NCBI GenBank assembly: GCA_022376515.1
Contig: WTXI01000013.1
Coordinates: 496,001-560,000 of the forward strand
Direction: 5' to 3'
DNA: 64,000 bases
From: Lactifluus volemus
Lineage: Eukaryota > Basidiomycota > Agaricomycetes > Russulales > Russulaceae
Position 1 is the stretch's first letter. Each line of letters opens with the position of its first letter. Under the pieces are notes generated by a model, which was given only the letters and a program-made list of their open reading frames with translations, made no database searches and was not told where the DNA came from. Below, in pieces: positions 47,413 to 57,085 of the stretch. Made by a program: the position numbers and the translations under genes.

Positions 47413-48804
47413 ATGTCTCTCTCACCACCGATACGAAGACACTCTAGCACTAGCAGTGGCAGTAGCAGTAAGCGTGAAGAGGACCTCATAAATGCCTACG
47501 AGGCAGAGGAGGAACGTATAATTAACGTGCTTTCTCGTAAACTCGAAAAGGTTCGTCTCCCCTCCCCCCTCTTAATCATCGTCTTTCTATTAACAGGGGC
47601 CGCCGCTCCCTCATTCAAACTCCAACTCGGTCATCAATCGTCAGCTCCAAGAAGAAAAGATCGAGCTTGAGAACGTGCTCGAGGCCGAGTCAGAGTCGCA
47701 CGTCAACCGTCTCTCCCGCGAGCTCTCGGCGTTGCGTCTCGCCCAGCAACTCACATCGCAACAACAACAGCAGCAGCAACAGCAAAATGGGGGATCGCCC
47801 GGAGTAGCTCTTAACGGGGACGGCATGCAGTCGCCCACCTTGCTTCGTCTGCCTAATCCGCTCGTACCGAGTTCCGAGGACATGCTCGAAGCTATGCGCC
47901 GCGAAAACGAGCAGTTACGGAACCGCCTCGTGGACACTGAGCGAGAGTTTATCCGGATATCGCGACTCAATGAAATTTATAGGGAAGAGTTGATCCAGCA
48001 TAGACGGCGGGTACGTCTCGATGTAGATTTTTTTTCTTAAAATTTTGGTTGACATGGTTTCTTTCGGTGGGTGTACAACCCGACTCGCAGTTAGGACTTG
48101 CCGTCGATAATCTCATCGGTTTGTCGGCCCATGATCCTTACTTCCAGCCCACGCATCGGCGATCATTCTCCAGCACGTCCTCACCCGCTACATCCACGTC
48201 CATCGCGCTACCCATCGGAAGCGGTACGCACCCTGTACGTGCCTCTCCCAGCGTCGCGATCCCGCGTCCACCCTCTCAGATCCACCGGCCGACGAATGTG
48301 GTCTCGGAATCGACAACCCCTCTCTCACATTCCCCCTCGTCCGCCTCGGATTCTCCCTACCTCTCCCCTTCGCTCTCGACGCACCCTGCAAGCTTCGCCA
48401 CCGCCGCTACGACGCCGCCTTCATCGGCTCCCCGCCCATCCACCACGACGTCGATGACGATCGCGCCTCAGCCGTTGTCCTACCCGTCCGTGCCGCCCCC
48501 CTCGCTCTCGTCATCGTATGCGGGACCAGATTCGCCGGTCGTGGAACCCGCTCGAGGTGGTAGGTGGCGCCATGGGTCCCTGCAAGAACTGCGCCAGACC
48601 AGTCGTAGCGCGTCGCGACATAGGAGCGTAGAGCGCGGAGCGAGAGTCGCGGAGACGGGTCAACTTGTACCACGCAGTCGTGCGGGCAGCATCGTACCTG
48701 GCGCCGCTGGCGCCGGCCCTGCTCCTGCTGCTGCACCACCGTCTGCTGCTCCCAGTGCATCAGGTCCCTCTCCTGAAGCTGGCCAGTCAGCATCATCGAC
48801 ATGA
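47413..48804 (+). CDS. CCDC6/DUF2046-like coiled-coil protein
   Basis: Three exons (47413-47550, 47645-48010, 48091-48804) encode 405 residues. The N-terminal third carries the repeated coiled coil of the CCDC6 (DUF2046) family: YEAEEERIINVLSRKLEKL, EEKIELENVLEAESESHV, NRLSRELSALR. A poly-Gln tract (nine Gln) interrupts it, then a second coil (EAMRRENEQLRNRL and EFIRISRLNEIYREELIQ). The C-terminal 230 residues are Ser/Pro-rich and probably disordered. CCDC6 in animals is a phosphoprotein of the DNA-damage response; the fungal role is unknown. It begins 130 bp after the ChAPs stop. Confidence 0.85.
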
Positions 48805-49299
48805 ATGCGTGTGGTTATGTGAACCCAACTCCCAACCTATTGGCGGTTTCGCTTTTTTTGGTTTCTCCTACTATCTGTTTTTTTTTTCTGGCAGAGCTAT
48901 TTGCAACAAACCCTCCTTTTTTCATTCCTCGCGCCAATTTTTTTTTCTCATAAGCCCTGCCCTTGCGCTGTGCTGTGGGTTTCCGGGTGTGGCACTATAA
49001 CTATGGCTTGTGTAAATTAGGAGAACAGATAAGAACACTATCCATGCATTTGGCGGAAAATCCAAATCATTGTTTTTTTTTTGGTGCATTTTGTTGAGCT
49101 AAAGACGGTTCGTTTTGTGGGGAATACAAGCTAAGGAAAGGAAGATTACGAAGATATGCACAAGTCGAAAAGGGTGAATAATACATGAAAAAAAAGAGAG
49201 AAGGGGAAAACAGATCAGTCCCTGATACTGATACAAAAAAAATCACGACCAGAACGACGAGGGGCAACTAGTGAACGTTTTGTACTACCACCAGCCCTA
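48805..49299. other. convergent 3' flanks
   Basis: T-rich tracts (about 48850-48950 and 49070-49085) between the convergent CCDC6-like and PEX13 genes. No gene here. Confidence 0.5.
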
Positions 49300-50586
49300 C
49301 TACTGTATCTTTTTGGCCTCCTGTTGTTGTTGCTGTTGTGGCGTCCTCTTTTCCAATACCTGCACGAATTTTCGGGGGAACCAACCTTCACGACCTTCAC
49401 GCGTACGACCCTTCCACCAGTCCGTTTCGACCTCCATGCGCGGGTCGACTTCCATACCCGTGCTAGGATCCAACTTGCCCATGATCGCCACAATCTCGTT
49501 CTCTTGCAGACTGAGTTCTGCCGGCGTCGACGCCTGGAAGGCGTACGCGGTGCGTGCAAACGAGAGTTGTGACGGGTCGAGAGGGGGTAACATTTGTCCA
49601 TTTGGCAACATGACGCCATTACCGCCACTGCCGCCGGCGCCGCCCTGTTGTTGTTGCTGTTGCTGTTGTTGTTGAAGGGCTTGACGTTCGGCGAGAATTT
49701 TGACGAGCTTGTGCATGGCATAAGGGATGCCGAGGAAAGCGATAAAGAAAAACACGAGCGGTTTCTTGCTCCCCTTTGGTGGTGGTGGTCTTGCCGAGGG
49801 ACCTTGCACCGGTCGACCATTAAGAAACTCGCGAAACTCGCCGTGCATTTCGCCCCTCGCGATATTACCATCGTGAAGACGACGACCGGTGAGTAAGTCA
49901 CGCATCCAACGCAAGAGTCCAAAGAGGCCCAACACGCTCCCGAGCGCGTTGCGCAACTGGGCGAATTGATCGACGACGCCGGCGAGGGCAAAGAAGGACG
50001 AATGGGTGGCCATAAAAGTCGATTCGAGCATCTGAGCGAGTCCCGCAAAGGTTTGTACGACCGAGTGTAAAAGCGCAAAGGTGGTCGCCGTCGTCGATTC
50101 GAGCGCTTGCGTCACGCTCGGGTTGGACGGGTCGAACGGCGGTTGTGGGGGCATCCCACCCGGCTGACCGTACATGCCCATACCACCCATGCCCATCCCG
50201 CCGTAGGCGCCACCGCCATACATCCCGTTCATACCGTAGTTGCCGAATCCGTAGCCCCCGTATCCACCTAGAGTACCCATGCCACCGTAGAGAGAAGAGC
50301 CATAGGGAGAGTAGGCACTTGCGCCGAAGCGGTTGAATGGGGTGGAGAATGGGGAAGCGAAGGGGCTGGGTCCTGTTGTTGTTGTGGAGGTTGTGGGAGA
50401 TGTGAAGGAGGCTGGACGGGCGGGAACGGTAGGTGGAGCGGTGGTGGAAGTTGTGGCTGTGGCCGAAGTGCCTGCGGGGGTTGCAGTGGATGTGGATGAA
50501 GCGACAGCTGCAGGAGCCGGGGATGTCGATGCCGCCGCTGCTGCGATAGTACTGCTACGTTCCCAGGGTTTTGGTGGTGAACCCAT
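49300..50586 (-). CDS. PEX13: PEX13, peroxisomal docking protein with SH3 domain
   Basis: A single intronless frame of 428 codons starts MGSPPKPWERSS. A Ser/Thr/Ala-rich segment is followed by a Gly/Tyr/Met-rich region (about 88-145), as in other Pex13 proteins. Helical segments cover about 160-235, a membrane helix lies near 276-292 (LVFFFIAFLGIPYAM), a poly-Gln run at 305-314, and an SH3 domain at about 345-413 (TAYAFQAS, LSLQENEIV, DWWKGRT and GREGWFPRKFV). Pex13 sits in the peroxisome membrane with Pex14 and lets cargo-loaded Pex5 cross; the SH3 binds Pex14 and Pex5. The terminal Gln-rich tail is unusual but harmless. It is complete with clear family order. Confidence 0.95.
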   Translation of the reverse strand: MGSPPKPWERSSTIAAAAASTSPAPAAVASSTSTATPAGTSATATTSTTAPPTVPARPASFTSPTTSTTTTGPSPFASPFSTPFNRFGASAYSPYGSSLYGGMGTLGGYGGYGFGNYGMNGMYGGGAYGGMGMGGMGMYGQPGGMPPQPPFDPSNPSVTQALESTTATTFALLHSVVQTFAGLAQMLESTFMATHSSFFALAGVVDQFAQLRNALGSVLGLFGLLRWMRDLLTGRRLHDGNIARGEMHGEFREFLNGRPVQGPSARPPPPKGSKKPLVFFFIAFLGIPYAMHKLVKILAERQALQQQQQQQQQQGGAGGSGGNGVMLPNGQMLPPLDPSQLSFARTAYAFQASTPAELSLQENEIVAIMGKLDPSTGMEVDPRMEVETDWWKGRTREGREGWFPRKFVQVLEKRTPQQQQQQEAKKIQ

Positions 50587-51573
50587 CGCTCAAAATCAGT
50601 TGTCAATGAGGGAATTATTTTACAAAAAAGTCGTGGATTTGATATGAGAGAGAGCTATGATAAAAAAATAAAAATAAAGAAGTCAGAGAAACCAATAGTG
50701 ACATCAGATAGAAATGAGTGTACTGTACTTTGGATGAAGAAAAAAGGGAAGGGAGTGGCAAAGGTAAACAGAGTTGATCGAGACTGGGGAAACAAGGTCC
50801 GAGATCAGATAACAAAACAACACCCCATGTTCTACTTGGTCACGGTCGGACAACACGGTAACGAGTTCATTCTCTCATTCCTCACTAACAGATTGTCCTT
50901 CCGCACAACGCTGCCACCACTGACCGCGGGCGCTCAGATTTAATTTTGTGTTCCAAGACGGTACTAACGCCATGTTATGTCCCCACAGTCGCGGAACACG
51001 CGAGTCCCCTGTCCTTCCCGCGTGTCAGCGAGCTGGTTACTCGCTCTAGGGTCGACCTTAGCCTGCCTCCCGAGTCAAAATATGATCGTACGATAGCATC
51101 GCTCTTTGTTTCCAATCGGGGAAATCGTGTCTAAAACTCAAAAGACCGGTCACCCATTGGCGCTGGACATGGCGTAATTGTTCTATACCAGAACACAGGT
51201 CCTTCTGATCCCATGCGTATATCTGGCGTATTTCGTTCCTTGCAGTCGTGGATTGTGGTTATTATTCTGGTCCAAACCCGGGAGACCGGAGTATCTTTCG
51301 CCACAAACCGCACAGGTCCGATGCCGCAGTTATCAATCGCTGCCTTCAGCACTCACTGACCATGACGCTTTACGAGTGTCATAGCGTTGCATTTTCTGAC
51401 CAATAACGTCACCTGGTCTTGACCAAGTACCACGCGTCCTTGCAAAAGCCATTGAGGGACGGGCAAGATGCCCCGCTCAAACACATCAAAGCGAAGACAT
51501 TAGGCCATCGTTTTTAGAGCTTTGTTCAGCTCCGCGCGCCTGCCACAATTCGGCCTGACACACAATCCACACG
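50587..51573. other. intergenic, promoters of PEX13 and the 52 kb gene
   Basis: About 1 kb with no supported gene, lying between divergent transcription units. Confidence 0.45.
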
Positions 51574-51580
51574 TATAAAA
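51574..51580 (+). promoter_or_regulatory. TATA box of the 52 kb gene
   Basis: TATAAAA lies 162 bp before the ATG at 51742, followed by a C/T-rich leader. Confidence 0.5.
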
Positions 51581-51741
51581 CCGTCTGTCTCTTCCCATGT
51601 ACGTCGGAATCTGCTCCTCAACAGTATTGCCCAACCCTCAAGCATCGTCCCACTCACTCTGCACGAACATACAAGTCTAGAACACATCAACACAAGAGCG
51701 CACGCATACCGACCGACCTCCCCTCTTACATTAACCTCGTC

Positions 51742-52973
51742 ATGCGCCTTTCTCTCAACATCCTAACCGGGTTTCTTCACTCATTCAGCAACCGTAGGCT
51801 TCAATCCCGTTTTCGAAACACACACCTTCCCAACATCTTTGAACGGCGCAACTCCCATCTCGCCGCTCGGTCAGCAAAGCTCCGCGCTGCAAGGAGCAAA
51901 GGAAGAATTCGCAACCAACCTGCCAGTAATGCATCCCTGCCATCCACCACGACCAACGCCACGACCACCACCGTTGTTGACGGGGGCCCCGCTGGCCAAC
52001 ATGGCCACAACCATGTACCCTGCAACGAGGGGCGCACCACAAGACGCCAGCGCCAGCGTGCGCCGCCTCTCCGTCGTTATTCCAAGATCATCGTCTCAGC
52101 TCACCCCACACCCCCAAGCCTGAGCTTCCAGGCGCATACACATCCACCGAGTTGTTATCGTCACCGACCTCCCCGCCGTTCACGTCCAGCCCCCCAAACG
52201 ACGACAAGCATCTACGCCACCTCGCGCGCCAAAAGATATTCTACGACGCGCTATACAAGGGCCGTCAAGTGCTACTCCGCGCCTCTCAATCGCCACACGT
52301 GCTCCGGCTCAAGGCGGAACGCGCCCGACTGTTACGGGAGCGCAAAGAGGCCGAGCGACGGCGACGGCGCGCAGAGGACGCCGAGTTTGCGCGGTTGCTC
52401 GAGGAGGATTTTAGGAAGGCGCAAGCTGCGGATTGGAAAGCACAGGAAGAGGAGTATGCGAGGTTGTTAGAGGAAGATCTGCGTAGAGCCGAGGAGGCCC
52501 ATCGACGGGCTTTGGCTGAGGAGGCGGCGCGTAAGGAACAGGAGGAGCGGCGCCGTCGGGAACAAGAGGAGGAGTTGGCGCGTCTCGAGGCGGCACGCGT
52601 GTTGGAACTGCAGGTCAACGCGCTTCGTGATTACGAGGAAAAGTGGGCCGCGTTGCGTTCGGAGGGTCTCGTTCCGCAGCAGGTTCTCGGATTTGGGGAT
52701 GTACCCTGGCCCGTGTTTGGAACGGTCGAGAGCATGGAGGATATCACTTTACAGCGCGTTGGAGAATTTGTGTTCCACGCGCAGCGCGAATCTGTGCATG
52801 CTGCGCCTCAAGTCAAGTCTATCCGCCACGAGTTGCTGCGATGGCATCCGGACAAGTTTCAGTGGCAGGTACTTGATAAAGTCAGGCAAGGTGATCGCAA
52901 AGCGGTACAGGAGGTTGCAGAGAAAGTTGCTCGTATACTGACGCAACTTAACTTGGTGATGCATGATCGTTAA
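51742..52973 (+). CDS. coiled-coil protein with C-terminal NFKBIL1-like HPD segment; 5' structure unresolved
   Basis: The solid part is the frame open from about 51980 to the stop at 52971-52973. It has a Ser/Pro-rich start, then a long charged coiled coil (residues rich in ERRRRRAED, EEDFRKAQ and EEAARKEQEERRRREQEEE), then RDYEEKWAALRSEG, and a globular end with ELLRWHPDKFQWQVLDKV and AEKVARILTQLNLV. The RWHPDKF end with following helices resembles the C-terminus of NFKBIL1-type proteins. No in-frame ATG precedes the coil. The ATG at 51742 and a second, protein-like frame (about 51790-52060) must be linked by a small intron or by one-base shifts. The function is unknown. Confidence 0.65.
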
Positions 52974-53154
52974 CCTTTTTAATTTCGGATTTCAGGAAAT
53001 CTTCTATGACAGTTATGTTATGCATATGGAACGTCACCCTTGTTTATTATGATATGTTCACCTCGTCGTAGATTAGCTAGCGTATAAAGCAACTCGGATA
53101 GTGAGACGCTCTGTTTGATATAATGTGATGCACGCAAGGCAAACAATGAATATG

Positions 53155-53926
53155 CTATGATGATGTCGAGGTAGAAGTTGAATCGGCACCCTCCTTGGTC
53201 TCCGAGGTGAGTAGCAGGTTCCCTAGCCGTGGTGGTGTCTTGCGGTCAATAAACTCCATGATTGTTGGGAGCTTTGCACCTGCCAGGCGAAGCGCTGTAT
53301 GCAAGTTAAGTAAAGTGATAGCCTGGTAGCAGCATGGATCATACCATCACGGGCCAACTCTTCACGAACTGGAGTACCGCCAATCTCAAAAATGACGCGT
53401 CCTGTTGATACTCTGAGGAATTGATCATAAGCAAAACTACGAATAAAAGACTACACAGCAACACACACCGGGTTGCCCAATACTCGAACGTGCCCTTTCC
53501 TTTTCCCATACGAGTCTCGTTTCCCTGGATTGTGTTGGAAAAGCCTGAAAAAATAAAGAGGAGAAAACGACGTACCTTTATGCAGACAGGAATGTCAGGG
53601 AAGACACGCAAGAAAACCTTGGCTCCCTTCACGGGTTTAATTTTGCGCTTGATGACTTCCTCGGCGGTCGTTAGTTGTTTCGCAGTGAGACGAACACCCT
53701 GTCCCTTGATACGAAGGCCCCAGTCTCCGTACGCGAGAGTGGTACCTTTGACGGATCCGCCCGTAGGAATTGGAATGACACCTTTGTGTCGTTTGATAAA
53801 AGTTACTTTTCGTGGCGCAAGCTGATGCCTAAAGCGCACAAGTGATGGTCCCCCTGCATTCCCAGATACAATCGTCTGCGCCTGCAGAGCAGAGAGGGCA
53901 GAACATGTGGTGCGCAGGGAAAACAT
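53155..53926 (-). CDS. MRPL16: mitochondrial ribosomal protein L16 (uL16m)
   Basis: Four exons (53926-53576, 53524-53469, 53412-53345, 53294-53155) with 50-57 nt introns give 204 residues. A basic, hydroxylated N-terminus without acidic residues fits a mitochondrial targeting peptide. The L16 core follows: [75 protein letters not shown] and [10 protein letters not shown]. uL16 lies in the central protuberance near the tRNA sites of the mitochondrial large subunit. A short Ser/Thr tail ends the protein. It starts 73 bp from the PRP3 start codon on the other strand. Confidence 0.94.
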
Positions 53927-53999
53927 GTGTGATTATGTCATCTAACCTGTGGACGCCACATCTCCTCCGTCTTGTCCTCGACTACCACTATCTACCGTC
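53927..53999. promoter_or_regulatory. 73-bp divergent promoter
   Basis: The only sequence between the MRPL16 and PRP3 start codons. Both core promoters must share it or overlap the neighbouring coding exon. Confidence 0.65.
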
Positions 54000-56250
54000 A
54001 TGAGCGACAGAAAGAGGGCTCTCGAGGGGAGCGGGCCCTCTTCAGCCTCAAAGAAGGCCAGAAGGTCGGTGTTTATTTGCTTTGACAGCTGCTGCGTCCT
54101 TGTCCTGACTCTGTCTTTCAACAGTGATACCACAGTGAGTACATTTCCTCCCCGACCCCTCCAAGGTGAATACGGCCGTCAATATTCGCTTCTGACTTGC
54201 TTCTATAACCGTTCTACCCCCCCAGACTTACTCTAATGGACCTGACAGTCTCAACGATGTACGTTCCCGTTTCTCTGCTTTCCCTGAAAAAAAAAATGAC
54301 GCATTCTTCGCTTTTGTACACAGAAAGAGGCCCTCATTGCGCAGAAACGTGCAGAAGTTGCTGCAAAATTAGCTGCAATGCGCTCCAACTCCGCCTCTGC
54401 TTTCGCCTCTCCAGCTCCACATACCCCAGTACCTGCTCACACTCCCAGCCCTGGACCCTCGGCTGGGCCTGGGCACTTTGCAGAAGATGTGGGCAGACGC
54501 ATTGCAGAAGCGCGCAAAGTCGCTGAAGCCAAAAACAAGCTCACGGTCAAGGACAATCCTTACATGGTAATTCTTCCCTTTCTTCACCTCCTCGGTTGGC
54601 TAAAGAAACGAAAATCAGGTACAGTCAACCCCGCCGTCTCGTGGGCAGAGCCGCAGTGCCGAGCCTGCACCGCAGGGCGCTGGCCTCAAGATGGCGGCGC
54701 ATCCACTCCTGCTTGACACCTCTACTCCTGCGCCCCAGTCAAAGAAGGATCGCTACAAACCGATGCAACCCAAGTTTGCGTCAATTCGTGCTAATGCGCG
54801 CAATGTTCCGACACCCCCGCCGACACTACCTCCTGCACCTACCGTCGCAAAGGAAAATCCTTATGCTGCCGCTGCAGCCAGCGCGTCTGCAGAAACAGGC
54901 TTCGAAGGCACTCCACGTGAGCGCGTCGGGCGGTCTTTGCGGTTCAATCCCAAGGGAAAATATGTCTCCATTGCGAACCAAATTCGACAAGACTCGCAGC
55001 TGGAGGCATTGAAACAACGCATCGCGGAGAGTGCAAGAAAGGCCGGTTTGGACGGCGAGTTTGATACACTGGAAAAAAACATCAGGGTACGGTAGTTTCA
55101 ATTACTGATGCTCTTGCGCAATCTTCTCATCGACGTGACGTGTTGTAGCGTGAAGCTCCTCCCATTGCTGAATGGTGGGATGCACCGCTCCTTCCGACTG
55201 GCCGCTATTCCGATCTGGATGAGTTTGACCCGGCGTATCTCAAGATTAGGACGGCGAACTCGCCAATTACTATATATATCCAACATCCAATCCCCATCCC
55301 CGCGCCTGGAGATAAGAACAAGCCGCCACCGAAGCCACTCATGTTGACGAAGAAGGTATGGTTCGTAGATCTCGAAAATGGATGCGTTTGCTCATGACGA
55401 TATAGGAGCAAAAGAAGATGAGGAAACAACGACGGCAGGCTGAACTTCAAGATAAAAGGGACCGTATCCGAATGGGTTTGATTCCTCCTGATCCTCCCAA
55501 AGGTTTGTTGTCCACGGCTGTCTGTCCTCCTTACTCACCCCTTTTTTTTTTTTCGCAGTGCGACTAGCCAACCTGATGAAGGTTCTAACCTCTGACGCCG
55601 TTCAAGATCCCACTCGTGTTGAAGCTCGCGTTCGTCGGGAAGTGGCTATGCGTAAACATACGCACGACAAGATGAATGCAGAACGCAAACTGACCGACGA
55701 GCAACGGCGGGAGAAGACCGAAACGAAGAAAGCCGAGGAGGATAAGAAGGGTATCGTTGGCGCGGTGTTTAAAATATCCACCTTGTCCGACCCGGCGCAT
55801 CGGTTCAAGGTGCGCAAGAATGCGGAGCAGATGGCCCTGACCGGGCTTGTGATCTTCAATCCGGCGTTCAACATGGTGTACGCTGAGGGCGCACCGAGGT
55901 TTTTGAAAAGCTATAAGCGACTGATGCTACACCGGATTGCTTGGACTGAAGCCGCTCGCGCGCGAGGTGAGGAAGAAGTTGAACTCGCGGATGGCGAAGA
56001 AGGCGCCGAGGATGGCGATAGCGGGACGGTAAAGGCGCAGGCTGGACCATCTAATAGCGAAGTCTCTTTGGAAGGGAATAGGTGTGATCTGGTGTGGGAA
56101 GGACCGGTCCGCGAGCGTGCGTTCACGAATTTCCGACCCAAGAGTTGCCCGACGGATTCGGCGGCTCGGGATGCGCTCGGGACAAAGTTGATGAGCTACT
56201 GGGACATGGCGAAGAACTTTAAGCCAGAGGATGAAGAGTGGAACGTGTAA
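54000..56250 (+). CDS. PRP3: PRP3, U4/U6 snRNP splicing factor
   Basis: ATG at 54000 begins MSDRKRALEGSGPSSASKKA. Short 5' exons lead to EALIAQKRAEVAAKLAAMRS and VGRRIAEARKVAEAKNKL, then VKDNPYM. The PRP3 domain follows: LRFNPKGKYVSIANQIRQD, EWWDAPLLP, PITIYIQHPIPIPAPG, EQKKMRKQRRQAELQDKRDR and GLIPPDPPKVRLANLMKVL. A DUF1115-type C-terminal domain follows (FKISTLSDPAHRFKVRKNA, GLVIFNPAFNMVYAEG, DLVWEGPVRERAF). The stop is at 56248-56250. Prp3 with Prp4 binds the U4/U6 duplex in the tri-snRNP and is needed for pre-mRNA splicing. An acidic insert lies at about 55960-56040. Introns inspected keep phase and no frame break was found. Confidence 0.94.
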
Positions 56251-56326
56251 TACAGTACAGAGATATAATAGGGTATACACTCTCAATGCAAATTCCCACG
56301 GCTCGCGTTCTCCTCTCACTTTGTAA

Positions 56327-56961
56327 ATGGCTGCCCAACAATTCTTGCCATGGCCAATGCGAGCCAATTCGCAGGCTCGCAAGATTGTATTAGGGATCAT
56401 AAGGTCTCACAACGAGCCCATTACTACACACGATCTTTATCATAAAGCCGTCGAGGTGAATGAACGTGTCACGCCCTGGGCAGAACATCTGAGGAAGATT
56501 AACCCTGCTCCTCCACATCCCGAACACTCCATACGGTCTATGCGGTGTGTTTTTTTTTTGGCCCTTCTTGGGTGCTGGCGCAGGCCGTTAACGTACACAC
56601 GGCACTCGTGTCATGCGCATGCAGGTACCTCAAACACACGTTGAAGGATCTCGTTCGCACGCAGCATGTGAAGAAGGTGCACATCAAACGCACGTTGACC
56701 CCCGCGGAACTCGAACAACGCAAGGCGACAATGTCCAAATCGCAACTAAAGAAGACGGCGCTTTCACTACCGGTGTCTACGTGGTTGTGGCAGCTGGACG
56801 ACGAGCTGGCAATGCAACGAGAAAAAGAAGCTTCAGAGGCAGAGTTTGGAGAGGACTGGGGACATTTAAATAAACGACGAAGACGGGCTCGGGTAGAAAA
56901 GGTGGCTCGAGATGTGAAATGGGCTCAGAGAGTGGAGAGAGCACGAAAAGAAATGTCGTAA
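56327..56961 (+). CDS. small basic two-exon protein, unknown function
   Basis: Exon 1 (56327-56544) and exon 2 (56625-56961) joined across an 80-nt intron encode 184 residues. The N-terminal part (LPWPMRANSQARKIVLGIIR, then ITTHDLYHKAVEV) looks like a small winged or helical module. The C-terminal part is basic and helical (KKVHIKRTLTPAELEQRKA, then WLWQLDDELA and RRRRARVEKVARDVKWAQRV). The composition recalls mitochondrial or nuclear RNA-binding proteins but I cannot name the family. It starts 76 bp after the PRP3 stop and ends 124 bp before the DCP1 start, all on one strand. Confidence 0.75.
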
Positions 56962-57085
56962 AAAACATTCATTTCAAGTAGTTACTGAGAAAGGCAATGG
57001 AGACGAAGCCCTCCGCAACTGGGCAGCGGCGGCGCTCCCCTCTCTCTCTCTCTCGCAAACTCGCTCTCTCCTTCATCACTTCACA

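Noticed and set aside
51742..52470. 242-codon frame from ATG 51742 as the whole gene
   Set aside because: Its 3' two thirds are the out-of-frame shadow of the coiled coil, which is open in another frame to 52973.
52286..52618. Ser/Arg-rich minus-strand frame at 52.3 kb
   Set aside because: It is the antisense shadow of the coiled-coil exon, produced by repeated GAG/CGC codons.
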